A stretch of DNA of 64,000 bases, taken from an uncultured Collinsella sp. GTDB taxonomy: Bacteria > Actinomycetota > Coriobacteriia > Coriobacteriales > Coriobacteriaceae. The notes under the pieces are model-generated. The model saw only the letters and a program-made list of their open reading frames with translations, did no database searches and had not been told where the DNA came from. Where the stretch lies: assembly GCA_958412345.1 (NCBI GenBank), contig CATYSO010000007.1, positions 49,123 through 113,122 on the forward strand, written 5' to 3'. Within the stretch, counting starts at the first letter, position 1. Every line of letters begins with the position of its first letter. The position numbers were made by a program, and so were the translations under genes. Shown here in pieces: positions 47,772 to 56,765 of this stretch.

Positions 47772-50700
47772 CTAGCGCTTCTTTGGGTTCGACCTAAGGC
47801 GAGCGAACCATAGGGCTGCGGCACCCGAGGTCAGGAGCGCGGTGATGCAAGCTGCGATGGGAGCTGATCCTGTTACCGGTAGGTCCTGCGGTAGGGTACA
47901 GCGTTGAATGACACGGTCCTCGTCATGTGACTCAAGTTTATCGCCGCCGCCGTTGCGGCAAAGATCGACGCGCGCGCTGTTGGTGAGTGCAGTTTGGGGC
48001 GTATAAGCCGACGTTGCCTGCATGTGCACGACTGCGCCCCGAGCGTCTGTGCCAAGGATTGCTTTGGCATCGTCAAGGTCGTCGTGCTCATCTTTGAGAT
48101 CATCACGGGTCCAAGAATCCGCATCGCTTCGAGTCGTAAAGTCGGCGGCTACCGCACCGTATTCAATGCGAATGCCCGTCACGACGGTATTGGATGCAAG
48201 GTCGAGTTCTTTCGCCTCGAGTGTGGTGGATTCCGTGGTTGAGACATCCGCCTTCCAGAGGTGCCAGCCGTCGTAATCGACGAGGCGGCAATCCTCACCC
48301 AGACTCTCTTTTACTTCGTCGGACTCAAGCCAAGGATTTTCGTGCCCATCGTCAAGCGTCGCGTTTGCCGGCTCATCGACGTCTGTCGAGTCCAACGGCG
48401 TCGTGCGATACCACACGTTGCACAGACCGTTGAGGTCGCCGATGGCGACGGGGGTTTCGATTGAGACGAATCTCGCCGTGCCGTCTTTGGCGCACTCAAG
48501 ATCATCGGTAATCGTAAACTCATCAACCCAAGTAGCGGAATCGTTTCGAGCATCGATGGTATAGGAGAAAAGCCCATCCGTATTGGTTTGCATCGCGGCG
48601 CGGTTTTTTCCATCGCCGTTAGCCAACAGATCCTTCCCGATAGGTTGGACAAGTTCCTGACGCTTGTCGACCTGTCCTTTGATCTCGATGGGCGCATCCT
48701 TCATCGCGACGGATTGGACTTCTCCCGTATCCTTTATTTCAAACGTTATCTCCTCGGCAAGGTCATAGGTCCGCGGAGACATCGTTTCGCGCAACGAGTA
48801 GGTGCCGGGTGCAAGATGTTCGATACGGTGCGGCTTGTCGGATGAGGTCCAGGAGTCTATTTCGGTTTTATCGGGACCATATAAGGTGAGCTGTGCGCCT
48901 TTCACTTCCTGCTCTCCGCTTGCATCGACCTTGGAGATATCAACCTTGGTGTAATCGTCGGATACGTTAAGCCGCGCTTCCACAACGGGTGTTTTCTGGT
49001 CGGCATAGGTAAGGTCGACGATATGGTGCGTCCGGTCGAGTAAGAAGCCGGTCGGCGCTTGAGTCTCGACAACCTCGTAGCGTGCGGTGCCAGATCCCAG
49101 CGGGAGGTCGTCCGCGCGTGCTTCTCCAGTTTCATCCGTCGTGACGGTAGCGACAGTCTCACCGTCGAGCGCGGCAATGCTACCGTCGGGGCGCACGATA
49201 TCACCTGAGGCACGGATCTCAAAGATGGCGCCCGCGAGGCTGCTGCCGTCTACGGCATCGGTTTTAACGATCCTGATGTTTCCGGTCGCGGCGTGGTCAT
49301 AATACGAGACGATTGCAACGGGCGTTAGGTTTATATCGGCGGGTATGTTTACCTCGATCTCTCCGCCGACAAGATAGGGCTCTTTGGCCGAGGTTTCGCG
49401 TACATAATAGGTGCCCGGCACGAGCGATTCGGGCAGTGTGACGGTGCCGGTCGCGTCAGTCGTAAAGGTGTCCATTACGTTATGTGCTGGATACCAGCAT
49501 GTTTGTGAGACAGGTTTGTGATTGCTGTCGAGGAGTTGGAAGGTGAATCCGGCTAGGGGAACAGAAGCGCCTGTTTGGGCATCGCGTTTTACAATCTGGA
49601 GATGCGTCGACAGAGCGTGGTTGTCCACGATATATTGAAGCTCGGCGCCGTCGGAAATCTGATTAGCCTCGACGGTCCATTCCCCCGCACGTTTAAAACC
49701 CTCGGGGACGGTTTCCGGAACCTCACGAACCGTGTAGCCGGCGCGGTCGTATGGGACGGCTCCGTGGACACCGGCTGGTCGCTTGCCTGTGCCAAACCAT
49801 GCTTCGGGCTGGTCTTTGGTGGAGGCAAAGCCATAGATGTTTGTAGTCAGTGTGCCAACAACCTGCTGAGAGCTGTTACTGACAACCTCAAAGACAACAT
49901 CTCCTGCCGGCTGCTCCAGGCCGGATTGATCGCTATTGCCGTAGTCCTTGAATTTTGAAATCTCAAGGTCAAACGCAATGGGGATATCGGAAACGCGAGA
50001 TTCGATCTCGACCACGCCTGAATCGCCGAGTTGGTCGGCTCCAACGGTGTAAGACCAACTGTCACCGGAGGGCAAATAGCCCTCGGGCGCCTTCGATTCA
50101 TAGATGGTAAAGGTTCCCAGGGGGACATCGGTGAGGGTAGCTCGACCGCTTTCATCGGTCCTGAGAGTTTGTGTCCATCCAGGGGTTGATTGCGATACGC
50201 ACACGAATTCTGCTCCTGCGAGCGAAGCCCCAACTTGGGGGCCTGCATTCGTTGCGGCGTCGAGCTTTACAATGCGCAAGGTAATGGTGCCGGGTTGTTC
50301 ATCAATGGTGACGTATCCGCCGTTATCCGTCGTGGTAAAGGCAATGCGATCGTGCCGGGGGATATAACCAGCTGGCGCTGTTGTCTCAACTAGGTAGTAT
50401 GCCGTGTTGGGTAGGAGTGTTGCCTGCGCTCGACCGTTGCTGTCCATCTGGACGGTGCCGACACGTGCGCCGCTGGCGCTCTCAAAAACATCGAATGTTG
50501 CCCCATCAAACTGATAAGTATTGTTTCCGCTGGTAATGGCAGCGTTTGCAGACTGCTTTTGGAAGGAAACAGAGACCGCCGGTAGTACATAGAGCATGTC
50601 TTGACGTTTGCTGCCGCCCGATACGGTTCCTAGATAGCGCCGCGCGCGGTGCGGAGCGGCTTTGATGCTTCCTGATTTTGCGCTGTCGTGGAGCCATCGC

Positions 50701-51203
50701 GCAGCCGCCACGACTTCATTGTCGGCGGTAAAGTGCCCACTCTTGGTTTTGCCCTGAGCGGTCGTGTAGGAGTAGGTGCCGTCGACATGGGTAGTGCCGT
50801 TGAGCATCCATACGGCAAGCTGGGTGGCGGCGCGGGCGCGATCGGGTGAAAGATGGTAACCGCCAAACGACGTGGCGGTAGGATATCCGTGACAAACGAT
50901 TGCCGCGAACTCGTCGTCGAGCCACACCCAGCCTTGATCAAAGTTGAGCCATGGGCCGTCCGGCTTGGTGGGGCCGGGGCGCTCCTGGTTCATGCAGTAG
51001 GCAATCGAGGCGTCTTGAGCTTCATACTTGCCGATGAAGAAGGGCCCACAATCATCGCTAATAGTGCGGAAGCCGAGCTGGTCGTAGCCATCGACGGCAA
51101 ATGCGGCTCCCGGTGCCAGGCAGCCGAACAGCAGGAAGAGGAGCAGGAGCAGCGGACCTGTTGCGATTGCGCTGTGGACAGAGTGCGTGGGTGCGGTGGA
51201 CAT
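47772..51203 (-). CDS. Sortase-anchored thioester adhesin with Cna-B/SpaA-like repeats
   Basis: 1143 residues. A signal peptide (LLLLLFLLFGCLAPGAAFA) is followed by a thioester domain: Cys70 in IAYCMNQ and Gln128 in ATQLAVW fit the Cys/Gln pair. About six Cna-B-type domains follow, each closing with an E-box such as YYLVETTAPAGY, FTIYESKAPEGY, YEVVETQAPTGF, where the Glu helps form Lys-Asn isopeptide bonds. A distinct domain covers about 850-1100. The C-terminus has LPVTG (1108-1112), a hydrophobic span and a basic tail (RLRSNPKKR), so it is wall-anchored by sortase. GGAG precedes the ATG. Likely role: covalent attachment to host or matrix. Confidence 0.9.
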   Translation of the reverse strand: MSTAPTHSVHSAIATGPLLLLLFLLFGCLAPGAAFAVDGYDQLGFRTISDDCGPFFIGKYEAQDASIAYCMNQERPGPTKPDGPWLNFDQGWVWLDDEFAAIVCHGYPTATSFGGYHLSPDRARAATQLAVWMLNGTTHVDGTYSYTTAQGKTKSGHFTADNEVVAAARWLHDSAKSGSIKAAPHRARRYLGTVSGGSKRQDMLYVLPAVSVSFQKQSANAAITSGNNTYQFDGATFDVFESASGARVGTVQMDSNGRAQATLLPNTAYYLVETTAPAGYIPRHDRIAFTTTDNGGYVTIDEQPGTITLRIVKLDAATNAGPQVGASLAGAEFVCVSQSTPGWTQTLRTDESGRATLTDVPLGTFTIYESKAPEGYLPSGDSWSYTVGADQLGDSGVVEIESRVSDIPIAFDLEISKFKDYGNSDQSGLEQPAGDVVFEVVSNSSQQVVGTLTTNIYGFASTKDQPEAWFGTGKRPAGVHGAVPYDRAGYTVREVPETVPEGFKRAGEWTVEANQISDGAELQYIVDNHALSTHLQIVKRDAQTGASVPLAGFTFQLLDSNHKPVSQTCWYPAHNVMDTFTTDATGTVTLPESLVPGTYYVRETSAKEPYLVGGEIEVNIPADINLTPVAIVSYYDHAATGNIRIVKTDAVDGSSLAGAIFEIRASGDIVRPDGSIAALDGETVATVTTDETGEARADDLPLGSGTARYEVVETQAPTGFLLDRTHHIVDLTYADQKTPVVEARLNVSDDYTKVDISKVDASGEQEVKGAQLTLYGPDKTEIDSWTSSDKPHRIEHLAPGTYSLRETMSPRTYDLAEEITFEIKDTGEVQSVAMKDAPIEIKGQVDKRQELVQPIGKDLLANGDGKNRAAMQTNTDGLFSYTIDARNDSATWVDEFTITDDLECAKDGTARFVSIETPVAIGDLNGLCNVWYRTTPLDSTDVDEPANATLDDGHENPWLESDEVKESLGEDCRLVDYDGWHLWKADVSTTESTTLEAKELDLASNTVVTGIRIEYGAVAADFTTRSDADSWTRDDLKDEHDDLDDAKAILGTDARGAVVHMQATSAYTPQTALTNSARVDLCRNGGGDKLESHDEDRVIQRCTLPQDLPVTGSAPIAACITALLTSGAAALWFARLRSNPKKR

Positions 51204-51500
51204 GGCTGCTCCTTATCCCTCGTGCGCCGCATGGGGAGGTTGCGACGCGTGGGATGAGGCTACCCCCGAGGTTCATGCGGGTAAGTACCGGAGCCTGACC
51301 AAAAGCTTGCCCAATTCCTGACAAATTGAGCTCAAATACAACAATCAGGCAAAAGCGCAGGTAGAAGATAAGGAGAACAGGAGGTCAAAGGTCCTCGTCT
51401 CCACAATTGACGCGATTTTAAAACGAATCTCCACAGCTAAAACAAGCATCGCCACCCTTGTATCGAACAAGACAACCGCGTTATACTAGCCAACACACAA
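51204..51500. other. Intergenic region upstream of adhesin and tRNA-Gly
   Basis: About 297 bases with no gene. It holds the adhesin ribosome site and presumed promoter (not placed) and the tRNA-Gly promoter at 51458-51487. Confidence 0.5.
51458..51487 (+). promoter_or_regulatory. Promoter of tRNA-Gly(CCC)
   Basis: TTGTAT (51458-51463) and TATACT (51482-51487) with an 18-base spacer; the tRNA begins 14 bases later. Confidence 0.6.
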
Positions 51501-51575
51501 GCGGGCATCGCCAAGTGGTAAGGCATCAGCTTCCCAAGCTGACACTCGCGGGTTCGAGTCCCGTTGCCCGCTCCA
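51501..51575 (+). tRNA. tRNA-Gly(CCC)
   Basis: 75 bases with encoded CCA. GCGGGCA pairs with TGCCCGC, the loop TTCCCAA gives anticodon CCC. Its last 18 bases recur four more times downstream. Confidence 0.95.
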
Positions 51576-51585
51576 TTCGAATTTC

Positions 51586-51618
51586 AGGCACGGTAACGTT
51601 TCGCTACCGTGCCTTTTT
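51586..51618 (+). terminator. Terminator after tRNA-Gly
   Basis: AGGCACGGTA (51586-51595) pairs with TACCGTGCCT (51605-51614), followed by TTTT. Confidence 0.85.
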
Positions 51619-51629
51619 CAATAAAGTGC

Positions 51630-51766
51630 CGGGACTCGAACCCGACAGGGTGCGAGCGTTAAATAAACGCGAAGCGTTTATAGCGAGCAGGCAAGGTCGC
51701 CGATAGGCGACCGCAGCCGGTGCGGATTTGCGAAGCAAATACGCGGACGTCCCGTTGCCCGCTCCA
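51630..51766 (+). repeat. tRNA-linked three-hairpin element, Gly copy
   Basis: Bases 51630-51644 are an exact 15-base inverted copy of the tRNA-Gly T-arm (51549-51563). Then comes the shared motif CCCGACAGGGTGCGAGC and three hairpins: 8 bp at 51663-51681, 7 bp with GATA loop at 51695-51712, and GCG/CGC plus ATTTGC/GCAAAT at 51722-51744. GGAC follows, then an exact 18-base direct copy of the tRNA-Gly 3' end including CCA (51749-51766). Same layout as the Ser and Lys copies but tRNA-specific ends. Confidence 0.85.
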
Positions 51767-52165
51767 TCGAGCGCGGGAGACCTTGGGACGGCCAATTCAA
51801 CAAAGTCTTCCCCATCGTCTCCGTGAATCCGAGGAGATCGACCGCAGCCGGTGCGGATTTGCGAAGCAAATACGCGGACGTCCCGTTGCCCGCTCCATCG
51901 AGCATGGGAGACAGCCGGGAGTGTCAGATTCAACCCATATTGCCCGCGCATAGGCGTAGGTCCGGGACATGCCGACCGCAGCCGGTGCGGATTTGCGAAG
52001 CAAATGCGCGGACGTCCCGTTGCCCGCTCCATCGAGCATGGGAGACAGCCGGGAGTGTCAGATTCAACCCATATTGCCCGCGCATAGGCGTAGGTCCGGG
52101 ACATGCCGACCGCAGCCGGTGCGGATTTGCGAAGCAAATGCGCGGACGTCCCGTTGCCCGCTCCA
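51767..52165 (+). repeat. Tandem array of tRNA-Gly-ended units
   Basis: Three units of 131, 134 and 134 bases (51767-51897, 51898-52031, 52032-52165). The last two look identical. Each ends with the 56-base block CCGCAGCCGG...GCTCCA also ending the first element (51711-51766), with one A/G change at the hairpin, and so with the 18-base tRNA-Gly 3' copy. Each begins TCGAGC then GGGAGAC; the middle 60 bases differ between unit 1 and units 2-3 but keep scattered identity. Long frames here translate the repeat and are not genes. Confidence 0.85.
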
Positions 52166-52267
52166 ATTCCAAAATGTTAGGTTAATGCCTGCTGCCCATA
52201 CTTGCACCCGCGCACGGTACAATGGTTGGGTTACGACCAACGTGCCAATAACCAAAAAGGAGCCGCT

Positions 52268-53614
52268 ATGATCGATCGCTATACCCGCCCGGAGATGGGA
52301 CACATCTTCTCCCTCGAGAACAAGTACGCCATTTGGCAGGAGATCGAGGTCCTGGCCTGCGAGGCCCAGGCGGAGCTCGGCAAGATCGGCATTTCTAAAG
52401 ACGAAGCCCAGTGGATCCGCGACCATGCCAACTTTGAGAAGGCAAAGGTCGACGAGATCGAGGAGGTCACGCGCCACGACGTCATCGCCTTCCTGACCAA
52501 CATGAAGGAGTACATCGACGCCGATGTTCCCGAGGGCGACCCCAAGCCCAGCCGCTGGGTTCACTATGGCATGACCAGCTCCGATCTGGGCGACACGGCT
52601 CTGTGCTATCAGCTCACCCAGGCCTGCGACCTGATCATCGAGGACGTCAAGAAGCTCGGCGAGATTTGCAAGCGTCGCGCCTTTGAGGAGCGCAACACGC
52701 TCTGTGCCGGCCGCACCCATGGCATCCACGCCGAGCCGATGACCTTCGGTATGAAGTTTGGCTCTTGGGCATGGGAACTCAAGCGCGATCTGGATCGTCT
52801 TGAGGACGCCCGCAAGAACGTTGCCTTCGGTGCCATCTCGGGCGCTGTTGGCACGTACAGCTCCATCGAGCCGTTTGTCGAGGAGTATGTCTGCGAGCAC
52901 CTGGGTCTGGTTCACGACCCGCTGTCCACGCAGGTTATCAGCCGCGACCATCACGCCTATCTCGCCGGCGTTCTCGCCACCACCGCGGCCACCTGCGAGC
53001 GCATCGCTACCGAGGTTCGCAATCTGCAGAAGACCGATACGCTCGAGGCCGAGGAGCCGTTCCGTAAGGGCCAAAAGGGCAGCTCCGCCATGCCGCACAA
53101 GCGCAACCCCATCACCATGGAGAAGGTCTGCGGTCTGTCGCGCGTCGTGAAGTCCAACGCCCAGGTTGCCTTCGATAACGTCGCCCTGTGGCACGAGCGT
53201 GACATTTCGCACTCCTCTGCCGAGCGTGTCGCCCAGGCCGACAGCTTCATCGCCCTCGACCACATGTTCCAGTGCCTCATCCGCGTTATCGACGGCCTGC
53301 AGCTGTACCCTGCCCGCATGATGGCCAACCTCAATAAGACCCGCGGCCTCATCTTCTCCTCCAAGGTGCTGCTGGCCCTCGTCGACACGGGCATCACCCG
53401 CGAGGACGCGTACGCCATTGTGCAGGAGAACGCCATGGCAACCTGGCACGAGGTGCAGGATTGTGTCTCCGGCCCCACCTTTAAGGAGCGTCTCGAGGCC
53501 GACCCGCGCTGCACCGTCAGCCAGGAGAAGCTCGACGAGATCTTTGATCCGTGGGACTTCCTCACCCGTATCGACACGGTCTTTGATCGTCTGGAGCAGC
53601 TGAGCTTCGAGTAG
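52268..53614 (+). CDS. purB: Adenylosuccinate lyase
   Basis: PurB releases fumarate in two purine steps (SAICAR to AICAR, and adenylosuccinate to AMP). The signature GSSAMPHKRNPITMEKVCGL lies near residue 275, with the TSSDLGDTA and CAGRTHGIHAEP motifs earlier. 448 residues. AAGGAG precedes the ATG at 52268; the frame upstream is not coding. A terminator follows at 53.66 kb. Confidence 0.96.
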   Translation: MIDRYTRPEMGHIFSLENKYAIWQEIEVLACEAQAELGKIGISKDEAQWIRDHANFEKAKVDEIEEVTRHDVIAFLTNMKEYIDADVPEGDPKPSRWVHYGMTSSDLGDTALCYQLTQACDLIIEDVKKLGEICKRRAFEERNTLCAGRTHGIHAEPMTFGMKFGSWAWELKRDLDRLEDARKNVAFGAISGAVGTYSSIEPFVEEYVCEHLGLVHDPLSTQVISRDHHAYLAGVLATTAATCERIATEVRNLQKTDTLEAEEPFRKGQKGSSAMPHKRNPITMEKVCGLSRVVKSNAQVAFDNVALWHERDISHSSAERVAQADSFIALDHMFQCLIRVIDGLQLYPARMMANLNKTRGLIFSSKVLLALVDTGITREDAYAIVQENAMATWHEVQDCVSGPTFKERLEADPRCTVSQEKLDEIFDPWDFLTRIDTVFDRLEQLSFE

Positions 53615-53656
53615 GCTGGCTTTATTCGACCGCTTGCGGATACATTTCAACCATTG

Positions 53657-53690
53657 GCGCCTTGCCCGTCTTGGGCGAGGCGCTTTTTTT
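53657..53690 (+). terminator. Terminator after purB
   Basis: GCGCCTTGCCC (53657-53667) pairs with GGGCGAGGCGC (53673-53683), followed by TTTTTTT. Confidence 0.9.
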
Positions 53691-53755
53691 CGTTGCTGAC
53701 GCAGGCTCCGGTAATAGAATGAAAATTCGGCTGCTGTTTTGATGAAAGGAGGCAC

Positions 53756-54592
53756 GTGCCCAGACGTATTAAACGAGGCGCTATCGTCTCGTTTGTGCTC
53801 ATACTCTTTGTTGCCGTCTGTGCGGGCGCCCTGACGTATACCGTTCGACGCAGTCCTTCCTCCTCGAATGAAGCCGATAAAGATCTCCCGGTGCTCAAGA
53901 TTGGCGTTACGGATAATGACCCCTATGTGTATGTCGATACCACAGGCGATTACGCCGGTATCGATATCGATATCGCCCGCGAGGCCTGCAAGCGCGCTGG
54001 AACCAAACCGCAATTTGTTGACATATCTTGGAATGATCGCGGTCGCCTGCTCAAAAACGGCGATATCGATTGTCTGTGGTGCGACTATTCGCCCAATTAT
54101 CGCGAAGACGATTATTACTGGACTGAGCCGTATCTGACCGTGACAGTCTCGGTCGCCGCCAAGAAAACGAGTGGTATCAAGGGTTTGACGTCTCTCGATG
54201 GAAGCAAGACCATTGCGGTGATTGCGGGTTCGGTGAGTGAACGCCGATTGCTTGCCGGGGACCTGGGTATCTCGCCGGATGTGCACATCAAATCATATGG
54301 CTCTGCCGAACTCTGCAAAGCTGCCCTGGTCAAAGGTTATGTTGACTGTTGGATGGCGGACGTTCAATCGCTCGACCGGCTCGTCGCGCAGTATCCCGGT
54401 GTTTATCGCGTGTTTGCCGACAACGTTATGACAGTTGACCTGGGCGTTGCGTTTGAGAACAGCTATGAGGGGAACTACGTCAAAAAGCTCAATACGGTGC
54501 TGTTCGACATGGACCGAGATGGCACGATTAAACGCATTGTGGACAATTACAAGGCAGGAGCGACAACGGGCAGGCAAGGAGCGGAATCATGA
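53756..54592 (+). CDS. Membrane-anchored family 3 solute-binding protein
   Basis: 278 residues from a GTG with AAAGGAGG upstream. An N-terminal hydrophobic anchor (GAIVSFVLILFVAVCAGALT) precedes an amino-acid-type periplasmic binding fold: LKIGVTDNDPYVYVDTTGDY, GIDIDIAREACKRAG, DIDCLWCDYSPNYREDDYYW and a C-terminal DRDGTIKRIVDNYKAG. No ABC permease or ATPase gene is adjacent; instead it overlaps the diguanylate cyclase gene by four bases (ATGA). A sensory role, passing ligand status to the cyclase, is the natural inference. Confidence 0.87.
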   Translation: MPRRIKRGAIVSFVLILFVAVCAGALTYTVRRSPSSSNEADKDLPVLKIGVTDNDPYVYVDTTGDYAGIDIDIAREACKRAGTKPQFVDISWNDRGRLLKNGDIDCLWCDYSPNYREDDYYWTEPYLTVTVSVAAKKTSGIKGLTSLDGSKTIAVIAGSVSERRLLAGDLGISPDVHIKSYGSAELCKAALVKGYVDCWMADVQSLDRLVAQYPGVYRVFADNVMTVDLGVAFENSYEGNYVKKLNTVLFDMDRDGTIKRIVDNYKAGATTGRQGAES

Positions 54593-56388
54593 CAAATGAT
54601 GAACACCGCTTGCGCCGAAAAAGATCGGCCACCGCGGCTATCGCCATTGTGGCCAGCGTTGTCTTACTGAGTCTGCTATATATGGTCGGCACGCATCGCT
54701 GTCTCGATAAGACGCTTGGGTTTGGTCGCGAAACTATGGTGTTTTTAAAGGCCGCCTGCGAAAAATATGACCGATATGAACAGGGAAGAAAAACCGAGGC
54801 AACGTACAATTTGGATGCCGCGGTCGAGTCGTTTGTGACGTTCTTGCCGCATGATCGCGTTGAAGTCAACGACGCTCTGGTCGAAGAATACGTCCATAAC
54901 GAGCACCTTTCGGGAATGTTGGTCATGAACGCCGACGGCCAAATGGTCGCTCATTACGATGTCGACGGTCGCGATCCTCTGATGCTGTGGCGAGAGGAGC
55001 TGGCCTGTTCGCCGGTCGCATCGATGTATCGAGGCTCCAAGGTGTCCTACTCGACTGTCGTTGAGCGTCGCGGTGTCGACTTTGCCGTGAGCGCCGTTCC
55101 GTACGGCGACGGCGTGGCGCTAGTATATCGGTCGCTTGCGGCTGAGCCCTCCGATGACTATTCATACGTTATCGCCGACGTGCTCGTGAACAACACGTTC
55201 CATCAGGGTCCAACGGTGTTCGTGATGCGCGATGCGCAAATCGTATCCTCAAACGATTCGACCGTCGATATAGCCCTTGCCCGACTTCTTGCCGATAGCG
55301 GAACTGACTGGAAAGACGAAGGCCTAACGCGCGTCGAATATCAGGGAACTACCTGGTATGCCGTGCGTGCGGCGTATAAGGACTACCGCCTGTTTGCGCT
55401 CTACCCCAAATCTGAGGTCATGTCTGGCAGGATTGCATTTGTCGCTGCCGGCGTGCTGGCGTGCCTGGCGTTTTGGGTCGTAGTGCTGTTGGTGCGCACT
55501 ATTGCCGACCGTCGCAACTTGGCCGAAAAGGACAAGCAGCTCGGCATCATCAATGCCATCAGTTCTGCGTATGAGTCGACCTTCCTGTTGCATCTCGATA
55601 CGCTCGAGATCGAGGGAATTAACATGTCGCCGTCGATGGCGAAAATATTTGCTGAGCATACCGAGGCATATGACTTTTTGGACACGGTTTGTCGAGACGT
55701 TGTGAGTCCCGAAAGCCGCGAAGTGGTCATGGAGCTTATAGATACAAGTACGCTTCGGGACCGTATGGAGGGCGTGCCGCACTTGGATGCCGAGGTGCGA
55801 GATTGCCGAGGTGCTTGGTATTCGCTGCAGGTTGTTCCGCAGCGTCGCGATGAGCGGGGCCGACTGGAATCGGTCGTCGTGGCGACGCATAACATCTCGA
55901 TGGCAAAGCGCGCCGAAGAGCTTTCTTTTCAGGACAAACTGACGGGGCTTCGCAATAGAAATTACCTTGAGTCCCTTGGCGATGACTCGGTGAACAAATC
56001 CCTGCCCGTGAGTGTGATCATGATGGACTGCAACCACCTCAAGCGCACCAACGATCTTTACGGTCACGAAATGGGCGATGAGTTGCTGCGGCGTACGGCG
56101 TCTGTATTGAGGCAGGTGGCAGGCGAGAAGTTTGTGCCCATGCGCGTTGGTGGAGATGAGTTTTTGTTGATATGCCCCTACACTGATCGCGAGTCCGCGC
56201 GTCAATTGGTGCAAGATCTTCGCCGCGGTCTTGCTGCGGCGAGCGATGATGCGCTGGCCGTCAGCGCGTCATTTGGCATCGCGACGGTAGAGACACCCGG
56301 CTGTACGCTAGCCGAGATATACCGCGTTGCCGACCATAACATGTATCAAGAGAAGCGTGAAGTTCACGCTCAGGACGCGAATCGTTAG
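54589..56388 (+). CDS. Membrane diguanylate cyclase with extracytoplasmic sensor and PAS-like domain
   Basis: 599 residues. One helix at about 16-35, an outer sensor region to about 280, a second helix (MSGRIAFVAAGVLACLAFWV), a PAS-like segment at about 315-440 and a GGDEF domain with VGGDEFLLICPYTDRES near 521. The first metal-site stretch is MDCNHLKRTNDLYGHEMGDE. No RxxD inhibitory site is seen five residues before GGDEF. It should make cyclic di-GMP. The preceding solute-binding gene overlaps its start. No EAL or HD-GYP gene is in the window. Confidence 0.9.
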   Translation: MTNDEHRLRRKRSATAAIAIVASVVLLSLLYMVGTHRCLDKTLGFGRETMVFLKAACEKYDRYEQGRKTEATYNLDAAVESFVTFLPHDRVEVNDALVEEYVHNEHLSGMLVMNADGQMVAHYDVDGRDPLMLWREELACSPVASMYRGSKVSYSTVVERRGVDFAVSAVPYGDGVALVYRSLAAEPSDDYSYVIADVLVNNTFHQGPTVFVMRDAQIVSSNDSTVDIALARLLADSGTDWKDEGLTRVEYQGTTWYAVRAAYKDYRLFALYPKSEVMSGRIAFVAAGVLACLAFWVVVLLVRTIADRRNLAEKDKQLGIINAISSAYESTFLLHLDTLEIEGINMSPSMAKIFAEHTEAYDFLDTVCRDVVSPESREVVMELIDTSTLRDRMEGVPHLDAEVRDCRGAWYSLQVVPQRRDERGRLESVVVATHNISMAKRAEELSFQDKLTGLRNRNYLESLGDDSVNKSLPVSVIMMDCNHLKRTNDLYGHEMGDELLRRTASVLRQVAGEKFVPMRVGGDEFLLICPYTDRESARQLVQDLRRGLAAASDDALAVSASFGIATVETPGCTLAEIYRVADHNMYQEKREVHAQDANR

Positions 56389-56501
56389 TATTGCAGTCAC
56401 CGGTTTGTGCATCGTAGGATGTTGAATCGGTGCCCGCGATACTATATCGGCCCGGGCGGGGATAATAGACATCTGAAATTTCTCTATGAGAGGGGATCTC
56501 A

Positions 56502-56765
56502 ATGATTAGCTTTGACTACAAGCCTCAGGGCGTGTGCTCTCGCAATATCCATCTCAATCTTTCCGACGACGGCAGCAAGGTACTGGGCGTCGAGTTTACC
56601 GGCGGCTGCGATGGCAACCTCAAGGCCATCTCCAAACTGGTCGAGGGCGCTCCTGCCGACCGTGTGATCGAGGTTCTTGCCGGCAATACCTGCGGCATGA
56701 AGAAGACCTCTTGCGCCGATCAGCTTACGCGCGCTATCGAGGCCGCCCGCGCCGAGATCGCCTAA
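56502..56765 (+). CDS. TSCPD-domain protein (TIGR03905-like)
   Basis: 87 residues. VEFTGGCDGNLKAISKLVEG and NTCGMKKTSCADQLTRAI contain the conserved cysteines and the TSCADQL signature of the small TSCPD family, related to a C-terminal domain of some ribonucleotide reductases. The role of stand-alone members is unknown. Its stop shares one base with the next start (TAATG), so it is coupled to the lipoprotein. Confidence 0.88.
   Translation: MISFDYKPQGVCSRNIHLNLSDDGSKVLGVEFTGGCDGNLKAISKLVEGAPADRVIEVLAGNTCGMKKTSCADQLTRAIEAARAEIA

Noticed and set aside
51711..52165. CRISPR-like array (regular repeats with partly variable spacers)
   Set aside because: The repeat is far too long, two of the spacers are identical, each unit ends in a tRNA-Gly 3' copy, and no cas gene is near.
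51604..52172. Open frames on both strands encoding repeated peptides
   Set aside because: They are translations of the tandem DNA repeat, have no ribosome sites and no plausible family.
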